Below, in pieces: positions 1 through 5,367 of a DNA stretch of 5,367 nt. Under the pieces are notes generated by a model that worked only from the letters and a program-made list of their open reading frames with translations, ran no database searches and was not told the origin of the DNA. The position numbers were made by a program, and so were the translations under genes. The stretch's first letter is position 1. Each line of letters opens with the position of its first letter. The DNA is from Acidobacteriota bacterium (lineage in GTDB: Bacteria > Acidobacteriota > Terriglobia > Acidiferrales > UBA7541): NCBI GenBank assembly GCA_003224075.1, contig QHYF01000237.1:1-5367 (forward strand). The letters are read 5' to 3'.

Positions 1-1053
1 AATAGAAATGAATTAAAAGCCAAATTAGAACCCCCATTTCGTCCGATAGCTTCAGGAGCGGGCGCGGAAGGATTAAGGAGGCCTGCAGCCGTGGTTATCC
101 TGGCCGGAGTCACGGCAGCGGCCATCGGCTGGTTTGTGGCGCCGCGCGATGTTCGGAATCAAGTGATTGGATTCATCGCACAGAAAACTGAAGAAACAAG
201 CAAGGCGCCCAAGGAGGCAAAGCCCCCTGCCGCGAATAGGGCTGCGAATTTTCCCGCTCCCCGGTTAGAGAAAGAGAAGAAGGACTCGCGGACCGCTGGG
301 ATTGAGCCAATTCCTGCCGGCGGTCAAGCGAATGGCTCCAGCGCGCAGGTGGAACGTGGACGCCCGCACATCCGCGGAAATGAGCGTCCTCCTGTGAGGC
401 CCACGACTAATGGCGCCATTCGCCGCGAGAGGGGGCCCGCCCCGAAGAGCCAGTCCGCAAAGCCTTCTCAGCGTGCAGCGGTCACCGCGACGAATCCCCC
501 GGTGGTGGCTATACAACACCAAGCCGTTGAAAGTTCACCCGCGCAACTGACTGAAAAAACCGCCACTTCGTCAACGAAGCCGTCCTCAAGTCTCCCCAGC
601 GACAAGGCTTCTATTGACGTCAAAGAGAAGGAAACTCCGCCCTCTCCTCTAAAGCAGCCAGATGCTCCTGTGAGCCCTACGTGGTCGGTCGTGGTTAGTT
701 CCGATCCTTATCCTTCGATCCGACTTCCCGCAGAACTCAGCTCACAGAAGTTGCCGCAGGGAAGGAGTCTACAGATCGGTCGCGCCATCTCGCGCGTTGA
801 ACCGGCTTATCCTGATGACGCGAAGCGCGAAGGCATCGAGGGAACTGTTAAGTTACACGTTGTTGTCGGTCGTGATGGAGCCGTTGAGAGCGTCGAGCCA
901 GTAAGCGGCCCGCCTTTGCTTGCGAAGGCGGCTATAAATGCGGTTCGCGAATGGCGCTACGCGCAAACGCTGCTGGGTGGACAACCCGTAGAAACCGAGC
1001 AAGATATCGTGGTCAAGTTCCGACTATTGAATTCGTCAATCTCGAGGAATTGA
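1..1053 (+). CDS. TonB C-terminal-domain protein (energy transducer TonB-like), possibly 5'-truncated by the window edge
   Basis: TonB proteins span the inner membrane and carry proton-motive energy to outer-membrane TonB-dependent receptors. Counting the GTG at 91 as residue 1, residues 2-18 form one hydrophobic membrane segment. A linker of about 200 residues follows, rich in Pro, Ser, Thr, Ala and Lys. Residues 229-313 form a TonB C-terminal domain, with the VEPAYP motif (Tyr240-Pro241), the GRDGAVESV turn and the AVREWRY helix, and the gene ends in TGA at 1051-1053. The start is uncertain. GTG 91 has a perfect AAGGAGG at 75-81 with 9-nt spacing. However, the same frame is open back to base 1, and the extra residues place a basic LRR just before the membrane helix, as the positive-inside rule favours. 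I lean towards an upstream start, perhaps with another domain fused in front. Family assignment is firm; the transported substrate cannot be told. It is convergent with the fecR-like gene. Confidence 0.85.
   Translation, partial: NRNELKAKLEPPFRPIASGAGAEGLRRPAAVVILAGVTAAAIGWFVAPRDVRNQVIGFIAQKTEETSKAPKEAKPPAANRAANFPAPRLEKEKKDSRTAGIEPIPAGGQANGSSAQVERGRPHIRGNERPPVRPTTNGAIRRERGPAPKSQSAKPSQRAAVTATNPPVVAIQHQAVESSPAQLTEKTATSSTKPSSSLPSDKASIDVKEKETPPSPLKQPDAPVSPTWSVVVSSDPYPSIRLPAELSSQKLPQGRSLQIGRAISRVEPAYPDDAKREGIEGTVKLHVVVGRDGAVESVEPVSGPPLLAKAAINAVREWRYAQTLLGGQPVETEQDIVVKFRLLNSSISRN
75..81 (+). promoter_or_regulatory. Candidate ribosome binding site AAGGAGG for an alternative GTG start at 91
   Basis: AAGGAGG is a perfect match to the anti-Shine-Dalgarno sequence and lies 9 nt before GTG 91. 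It would make the TonB-like protein begin directly at its membrane segment. The same bases also encode Leu-Arg-Arg in the open upstream frame, so the match could be accidental. I cannot decide between the two readings from this window. Confidence 0.4.
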
Positions 1054-1159
1054 GACGTTAAGCGTCCGGTCTGCAGCAAATCCAATGAGCCTACGGAGTC
1101 GCTGTGCTGTGGCGGGCCCATTGAATATTGAACGGGAGCATAATGCACCGCGCGAGTGT

Positions 1160-1185
1160 TTTACGAAAGGCTCGGAGACGCGAGC
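1160..1185 (-). terminator. Weak candidate terminator after the fecR-like gene
   Basis: Reading the minus strand after the TAA at 1195-1193, a GC-rich hairpin (GCTCG, six-base loop, CGAGC; 1185-1170) is followed by CTTTCGTAAA. The stem has only five pairs and the T-run is short, so it is at best a weak intrinsic terminator. The rest of the 139-bp gap between the two convergent genes (1054-1192) shows no better candidate. Confidence 0.2.
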
Positions 1186-1192
1186 GGCGAAC

Positions 1193-1961
1193 TTAGGGTG
1201 AAGAGGGGCTAACGGACTGCTTTCCACCGCCGTGTGCGAAAGCAGCGGCGGCTACGGCTGCTCCTGCACCTGCCAAACCGAGATAACCCCAACCGGAAAA
1301 GCCGGCTCTAGCCTTTCGTGCTCCAGAAGTTGATTTTCCAGGGGTAGCAGAAGCCACCTGATCCACGGGAAACAGTTCTCCATTCTGCGAAACGCTCACA
1401 GACTGACCAACCTGAAGAAACTGGCCCGAGGTTCCCTTCAATGTTAAAACCCCTACGCTGCCATTCGAGCAGGAAACAAGGAATGAACCATCTTGACGAT
1501 GCCGACTGCTCCTTGGTTGAAGGAACCACAACGTCGCTTCCAATTCGCAGGGTGAGCCCGTTCGGTCCGTTGATGGAATTCATCGCAACCACTCCCGCCT
1601 CCAACTCAGCCGTATATTCATATTTGCCAGAGAAGAGGACTTGACTCCGCGGAGAGATTTTGAGCGAACCCTTTCCGCTCATGTTAAATGTCGCGGAGCC
1701 GGAATCTCCAGTACGAACTCTGTCGCCAGAAAAGATCGTGATTTCGGCGGGCGCTGGGGAGTCATTTACGTATACTTCCCCTACGCGGGTCAAGGACCCC
1801 AGGGGCTCTCTCTCTTTCTCTTGTGACACGGACCGGGCGCGGCTCAGCGCGGGAAAAAGGAACAGCAGCAAAACCAGAAGCTGAATCAGACGAGGAGAAA
1901 GGATGGGTGTGCGAGTTTGTTTCCCGCCTGCAAGCAGCGTAGTGGTCAGAATCACGGGCAT
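1193..1961 (-). pseudogene. FecR-domain protein, frameshifted
   Basis: FecR domains are periplasmic, and in classical systems they relay signals to ECF sigma factors; no sigma-factor gene is visible here. Numbering from ATG 1961, residues 25-42 form a strongly hydrophobic signal or membrane segment (LIQLLVLLLFLFPALSRA). The FecR core follows: GEVYVND near 61, the typical FSGDRVRTGDSGSATF near 77-92, and GLTLRIGSDVVVPST near 135-149. Shortly after that the frame turns into Trp/Arg/Cys-rich sequence and stops at 1308. The natural continuation (RQDGSFLVSCSNGSVGVLTL, then a Gly/Ala-rich membrane segment encoded at about 1294-1232 and a tail ending SVSPSSP) lies in another minus-strand frame ending at TAA 1195-1193. 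Joining them needs a +1 shift between about 1515 and 1499 and gives roughly 250 residues. The start is uncertain: GTG 1955 has AGGCGG six bases upstream, and GTG 2129 gives a longer form without an evident ribosome site. Divergent from the polysaccharide operon. Confidence 0.75.
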
Positions 1962-1999
1962 CCGCCTAACCCAGAAGTAGTCGAGGAGGGCTCTCAAAC

Positions 2000-2012
2000 A
2001 GTGCTTAGCACT
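2000..2012. repeat. Perfect 13-bp dyad AGTGCT-T-AGCACT, candidate operator
   Basis: Six-base arms around a single central T form a perfect inverted repeat 39-51 bp upstream of the fecR-like ATG at 1961, in the region between the divergent genes. A one-base centre suits a dimeric DNA-binding protein better than an RNA hairpin. It shares the pattern A-N-N-GCT-N-AGC-N-N-T with the dyad at 2093-2105. No regulator gene is visible here, so operator function is inference. Confidence 0.35.
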
Positions 2013-2092
2013 TCGGATGTTCATTGTCGATACGGTGGTTACCCGGTATCCAGGTCCGTTGCCCTCTAGGGTGTTCACCGGGGCTTCGATTA

Positions 2093-2105
2093 AAGGCTCA
2101 GCCTT
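2093..2105. repeat. Perfect 13-bp dyad AAGGCT-C-AGCCTT, candidate operator
   Basis: This is a second perfect dyad with a single-base centre, 93 bp centre-to-centre from the one at 2006. CGAT at 2087-2090 and ATCG at 2106-2109 extend the symmetry with a two-base bulge on the left. As RNA it could also fold as AAGG/CCTT around a five-base loop. It lies about 150 bp upstream of the sugar transferase ATG. Confidence 0.35.
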
Positions 2106-2161
2106 ATCGACTGACCCGTGTGCAGTCACTACGCTTGGATTGCCTGATGCGTGTCTGAGGG

Positions 2162-2176
2162 TGGCGTCTTTCGCCA
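2162..2176 (+). repeat. Short hairpin TGGCG-TCTTT-CGCCA in the probable leader of the sugar transferase operon
   Basis: A perfect five-base-pair inverted repeat with a five-base loop lies 75 bp before the ATG at 2252. No T-run follows, so it is not a convincing terminator or attenuator. I could not identify a convincing sigma70 -35/-10 pair in 1962-2251 on either strand. Confidence 0.2.
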
Positions 2177-2236
2177 GCTTCCAGAGGCTTGAAACGCGCT
2201 GGCATAACGCTTCTTCTCAAAAAAGTAAGAGTTTGC

Positions 2237-2242
2237 AGGTGG
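2237..2242 (+). promoter_or_regulatory. Ribosome binding site AGGTGG that decides the sugar transferase start
   Basis: AGGTGG lies 9 nt before ATG 2252. The longer reading frame begins at TTG 2189, where the only purine-rich stretch (AGAGG) is a single base away from the codon and too close to serve. This favours ATG 2252. Confidence 0.6.
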
Positions 2243-2251
2243 TCGCTTCTC

Positions 2252-3085
2252 ATGTTCAGCAAACCTCTCGACCTCACGCTACGAACGTTTGCCCAACGCA
2301 ATTTTTCGACAGAACGCGCCGTTCCCCCGCGGGCAGTTGAATTTACGAACTCAGCGATAGAAACATTGCTCCTCTCGTCCTCGACGAAAGCGTTTGGCTC
2401 TTTTTTCCGAGAGATGGATGGGGACGCACGATTCGAAACCGCGGTTGACCCCGGTAAACGCAGGCTAGACGGACCGCTCATCCCCGCGGCGGGATTGTTC
2501 GTGAAGAGAATTATGGACCTGCTAGTGTCCTCGGTTGCCCTTGTCCTTCTCTGGCCATTCCTGTTCGTGATTGCCCTGGTCATCAAACTGGAGTCGCCCG
2601 GCCCGGTGATCTATGCCTCGTGGCGCGCGGGAAAGAGGGGCAAGAAATTTGCGTGTTACAAATTTCGGACCATGGTCGATGGGGCTGACGAGCTAAAGGA
2701 TTCGCTGCGCCGATTCAACGAGCGCGGAGACCCTTTTTTCAAAATCGCCGATGATCCTCGCGTCACCCGAGTCGGCCGGTTTCTCCGCAAGTACAGCCTC
2801 GACGAGCTGCCCCAATTCTGGAATGCACTGAAAGGGGATATGAGCCTGGTTGGTCCGCGCCCGCATCCACTGGACGATTACGCGCGATACCGTTCCGAGG
2901 ATCACAGACGGCTGGAGGTAAAACCAGGCATCACGGGGCTCTGGCAGGTTACGGCGCGCGTGGATCCGTCGTTTGAAACCTGCATGGTGCTGGATCTTGG
3001 CTACATGAAGCACTGGAGCCCGTGGCTCGATTGCAAGATTTTGATGCGGACCATCCCCGCGGTGCTGGCGGGAGAGGGATCGTGA
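2252..3085 (+). CDS. Polyprenyl-phosphate sugar-phosphate transferase (bacterial sugar transferase, WcaJ/PglC-type catalytic domain)
   Basis: This enzyme family transfers a sugar phosphate from a UDP-sugar to undecaprenyl phosphate on the inner membrane, the first step of exopolysaccharide or O-antigen synthesis. The 277-residue product has an N-terminal region of about 84 residues without membrane segments. Then come KRIMD (85-89) and one hydrophobic segment (90-111), the membrane anchor of the family. The core follows: ESPGPV (114-119), YKFRTM (136-141), DDPRVTRVGRFLRK (167-180), SLDELPQFWN with the expected catalytic pair Asp184-Glu185, GDMSLVGPRP (195-204), KPGITGLWQV (224-233) and LDLGYM (247-252). 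All signature blocks are intact, so it should be active. It lacks the four-helix and nucleotide-binding-like N-terminal part of long WbaP-type enzymes. The stop overlaps the next ATG by one base, and GGGAGAGGG near its end serves that gene. The sugar specificity cannot be read from the sequence. Confidence 0.93.
   Translation: MFSKPLDLTLRTFAQRNFSTERAVPPRAVEFTNSAIETLLLSSSTKAFGSFFREMDGDARFETAVDPGKRRLDGPLIPAAGLFVKRIMDLLVSSVALVLLWPFLFVIALVIKLESPGPVIYASWRAGKRGKKFACYKFRTMVDGADELKDSLRRFNERGDPFFKIADDPRVTRVGRFLRKYSLDELPQFWNALKGDMSLVGPRPHPLDDYARYRSEDHRRLEVKPGITGLWQVTARVDPSFETCMVLDLGYMKHWSPWLDCKILMRTIPAVLAGEGS
3070..3078 (+). promoter_or_regulatory. Ribosome binding site GGGAGAGGG for the O-antigen ligase-like gene
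   Basis: This purine-rich stretch lies inside the last codons of the sugar transferase gene, six bases before ATG 3085. It supports ATG 3085 over the in-frame GTG at 3022 and, with the TGATG overlap, suggests translational coupling of the two genes. Confidence 0.6.
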
Positions 3086-4676
3086 TGCAAAGTTTGCGGG
3101 GTGGGAATTTTTGGGGAGGTCTACCGAAGCGCAAGATCCTTTTGTCTAGCGTCGTTGGGAATCGCGTGAGTGGGGATGGTGCACTCGCCCTAGGAGCTGG
3201 CTACCTGACCCGTTCCGTTGGGACCGCTGACCGACCGGCTGCCACTTCCGTGTTGGTGCGCAGGCACGCTCGGGATCGCATCGTCAACGTTTGGCTGATC
3301 TTCATTGTGTTCGTTGGAGTCATGATCGCCGTTGCGGACGGACTGACACGAGTTTCCATCTTCGATCGGGAAGAAGCTTGGAACGGACCTTTCGAATATG
3401 TGCCTTACCAAGGTGCTTTTCTATTTGCGGGACTGACTTTGCCTTTGATGATTGGCTATGCGCGCAAGGCCAGGGTTGCGCTGACGGAAGGGCTGTTCTT
3501 GTGGTTTGTGTTTTGCACAACCGCATACACCAAAGATTTTTCTTACATTCGGTGGCCGGGGACACCTTTATTTATCACTGATGTCGTCCTTCTCGTTCTA
3601 CTTGTTTCAATCTATCTCTTACGCCGGCCTCGCTTCTCAAAAATTCCATTGCCGGCGACTGTTCTTCTTGTTTTGTTTTTTGGAGCTGGGGCACTGTCCG
3701 CGGCGCGGGGTCTCTGGGGACATCACGACGCAATGGTTGTCCTCCGTGATTCGGCCTTAGTGGTGTACACCCTGTTTCTACTGGTCGGCTATCAACTATC
3801 TCGAAGCTGGCTTTCTATCAAGAGAGTGGCGGTCTGGTTTCTGCTCGGAAGCGGGCTGGGAGCTCTGAATGGGTTTGCTTGGTTCATCGCCTCTCCGCAG
3901 GAAAGGCGTTTCATTTTCTACGGGATTAACATTCTGATTTCTCTCGCCGGTACGATCATCGCGATGGCAAGCCGGCTCCTCCGGCCTCGTGTTGGTTGGA
4001 TTTTCGTGTGTGTGTTGTGCCTGGGCCTAATCCTCGCAAACGCGAGGAGTCTTTTCGTGTCATTGGCCATCCTACTCCTCGTTGCATTATTGGGAGGAAG
4101 GTTTGTCTACAAGAATCTACGGTTGCCATGGTCACTCTAGTGGCGTTCCTTTTTCTTCGCACTGAGGTCGGCCGTGATTTTGCCGAGCGCTCCGCCGACG
4201 AGCTGGCTTCCGGGGTCCTCAATTCGAGCGAAGACACCAATTGGCAATTTCGACTTTCTGCTTGGAAGGAGGCCTGGAGACGCTTCGCGGAGTACCCATT
4301 GGGTGGCGAGGGATTCGGGGTTCCTTTTACTTTCGAGGGACTGCTCCTTGAAAATGATCCCCGACCACACAACACATTCTTGACCATGCTTTATAAAATG
4401 GGGCTGGCTGGTTTCCTGCCCTTTGTCGCCCTACTCATCTATCCCCCCTGGAAAGGTCTCTATTCGCTCCGCCGCCATAATGAGAGCAGACATATCACTT
4501 TCCTACAGATTGTTCTCCTTGCGCAAGCCTCTTATTGTATCTACGGCATGGCCAATTTGTTGCTTGAGAGCCCGTTCCTGGCCTCCCTTTTTTGGGCTTC
4601 GATGGGTCTCGGTCTGCGTATCATTCGAATGCTGTATTTGGACCGATCACTGCCGCTGACCTATTCGGCCGGGTGA
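3085..4676 (+). pseudogene. O-antigen ligase/polymerase family membrane protein (Wzy_C-type), frameshifted
   Basis: Proteins of this family join or polymerise lipid-linked glycans at the periplasmic face of the inner membrane. From ATG 3085 the first frame gives a hydrophilic N-terminus (about 65 residues), then about ten hydrophobic segments (near 67-84, 110-126, 135-147, 163-179, 190-203, 222-237, 248-268, 278-295, 303-319 and 322-337), including the ARSLFVSL stretch typical of the Wzy_C region. It then leaves the family pattern and stops at TAG 4138-4140. The rest lies in the next plus frame to TGA 4674-4676: a hydrophobic TVAMVTLVAFLFL, the large loop with FRLSAWKEAW and YPLGGEGFG, the conserved RPHNTF, and two or three more membrane segments. 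Joining them needs a -1 shift between about 4095 and 4118 and gives about 530 residues. An ATG at 4128 could start the second piece alone, but it has no ribosome site at a suitable distance. Ligase and polymerase cannot be told apart from the sequence. Confidence 0.82.
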
Positions 4677-4743
4677 GATAGGTATGAGATCAATCAGGAG
4701 TGGTCTTTGAATCGGACGCCGCAAACGCGGGGGCCTAGGGCTG

Positions 4744-5367
4744 ATGGGACAGGATGACACCAACTCAGGCAATGGAATCGCCGCCGAGGCCGCAGCAAGG
4801 GCAAGCCTCCTGCGGATGACACCGCGCAAGTGGCGTCTGGTTCAGGCGTTCGAGGCCGCCTTGCAGTTACTTTTGCAAGTGCTGCCGCCACCTCGGGCTA
4901 TAGAAAACTCCCATGCACAGCCTGCAAGCATCCTTGTGATTGAATATTGGAATTTGGGTGATGTTGCCATCCTTGTACCTTTTCTGAGAAATCTGCGGCG
5001 AAGCTTTCCACGGGCGCGAATCTCTCTCCTCATTCAAACTGGTCTTGAGTCGTTTCTGGAAGGCCAGGGAATCGTTGATGAATTCATTCCTGTTCGTGTG
5101 CCCTGGACACTCCATTTCAGTCGCTGGAGGAAATACAGACCTTTTTCCCGGCACTGGATATCGTTGGCCCGTGCGCTTGTGGCCCTGCGGAGCCGCCAAT
5201 TTGATTGGGCTTTTTCGGGCCGCATGGACGTGCGTGACAACGTCATCCTCTGGCTCAGCGGAGCGCGGCGCCGAATCGGGTACGGTATTGGCGGCGGCGG
5301 TTCTCTTTTGACCGACCGCGTCAAGCCAGATCTGTCCCGCCCGCATCGCGCGGAGATTTGGCTACAT
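4744..5367 (+). CDS. Glycosyltransferase family 9 protein (heptosyltransferase-like), 3'-truncated by the window edge
   Basis: GT9 enzymes are cytoplasmic GT-B transferases. The best known add ADP-heptose to the LPS core, and others act in surface-polysaccharide clusters. The 208 residues present cover most of the N-terminal acceptor-side domain. After a variable leader of about 60 residues comes the first Rossmann strand and Gly-Asp loop, SILVIEYWNLGD (62-73). Asp73 corresponds to the catalytic Asp of WaaC-type enzymes. Next are PFLRNLRRSFPRARISLL (79-96), FDWAFSGRMDVRDN (153-166) and SGARRRIGYGIGGGGSLLTD (172-191), a hallmark of the family. The C-terminal nucleotide-sugar domain is outside the window, so the donor cannot be judged. 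ATG 4744 is the first ATG after the in-frame TGA at 4708-4710. Only a weak TAGGG precedes it, and ATG 4816 is an alternative that would keep the whole conserved part. It follows the ligase-like gene by 67 bp on the same strand, probably in one operon. Confidence 0.88.
   Translation, partial: MGQDDTNSGNGIAAEAAARASLLRMTPRKWRLVQAFEAALQLLLQVLPPPRAIENSHAQPASILVIEYWNLGDVAILVPFLRNLRRSFPRARISLLIQTGLESFLEGQGIVDEFIPVRVPWTLHFSRWRKYRPFSRHWISLARALVALRSRQFDWAFSGRMDVRDNVILWLSGARRRIGYGIGGGGSLLTDRVKPDLSRPHRAEIWLH

Noticed and set aside
265..522. 85-codon minus-strand frame inside the TonB-like gene
   Set aside because: Shadow of the linker-coding region; Arg-rich with no motif.
1054..1066. Hairpin GACG-TTAAG-CGTC directly after the TonB-like stop codon
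   Set aside because: Only four base pairs and no T-run; not credible as a terminator.
1641..1884. Plus-strand frames opposite the fecR-like gene
   Set aside because: The minus strand encodes the FecR core here, and the plus-strand products have no recognisable features.
2200..2215. Sigma54-like promoter TGGCAT-N5-TTCTT upstream of the sugar transferase
   Set aside because: The -24-like half is good, but the essential GC of the -12 element is missing at the required spacing.
2189..2251. TTG 2189 as the sugar transferase start
   Set aside because: No ribosome site at usable spacing; ATG 2252 has AGGTGG at 9 nt, and the extra 21 residues match nothing known in the family.
2104..2586. 160-codon minus-strand open frame across the intergenic region and the start of the sugar transferase gene
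   Set aside because: The product is low-complexity, Arg/Ser/Thr-rich and has no recognisable domain; the opposite strand carries a clear conserved gene.
3022..3084. GTG 3022 as the start of the ligase-like gene
   Set aside because: It would overlap the sugar transferase gene by 64 bases; ATG 3085 has a good ribosome site and a one-base overlap.
4095..4140. Programmed ribosomal frameshifting in the ligase-like gene
   Set aside because: No slippery heptamer of the X-XXY-YYZ type is present in the region where the frames must join.
4684..4710. Tiny eight-codon frame (MRSIRSGL) between the ligase-like and GT9 genes
   Set aside because: Too short to separate from chance, and it has no adequate ribosome site.
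4867..5346. 159-codon minus-strand open frame opposite the GT9 gene
   Set aside because: The plus strand has intact GT9 motifs over the same bases, and the minus product shows no family pattern.

Overview
The window carries five protein-coding genes and no RNA gene, mobile element or CRISPR array that I can see. The gene content suggests a Gram-negative bacterium. A TonB-type protein with a very long low-complexity linker, a FecR-domain protein ending in a Gly/Ala-rich membrane segment with a Gly/Ser/Pro tail, and a surface-polysaccharide locus together resemble Acidobacteriota. That assignment is inference from protein style, not from a marker gene.

Layout: (1) positions 1-1053, plus strand, a TonB C-terminal-domain protein whose frame is open to the left edge, so it may be truncated; (2) 1193-1961, minus strand, convergent with TonB, a FecR-domain protein broken by a frameshift near 1499-1515; (3) 1962-2251, a divergent intergenic region rich in inverted repeats, including two related perfect 13-bp dyads; (4) 2252-3085, plus strand, an intact polyprenyl-phosphate sugar-phosphate transferase; (5) 3085-4676, overlapping the previous gene by one base, an O-antigen ligase/polymerase-type membrane protein broken by a second frameshift near 4095-4118; (6) 4744-5367, the start of a GT9 (heptosyltransferase-like) glycosyltransferase that runs off the right edge.

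Genes 4-6 read as one polysaccharide operon. The first enzyme loads a sugar phosphate onto undecaprenyl phosphate, a GT9 enzyme would extend the glycan, and the multi-membrane-span protein would polymerise or ligate it at the periplasmic face. The divergent FecR protein could be a cell-envelope partner, but the sequence does not prove this. TonB is convergent and probably independent.

The points most worth a second look are the two frameshifts in otherwise well-conserved genes (real decay or sequence error), the pair of related dyads between fecR and the polysaccharide operon, and the unresolved N-terminus of the TonB protein. I see no clear evidence for a new multi-gene system. The polysaccharide genes belong to known families.
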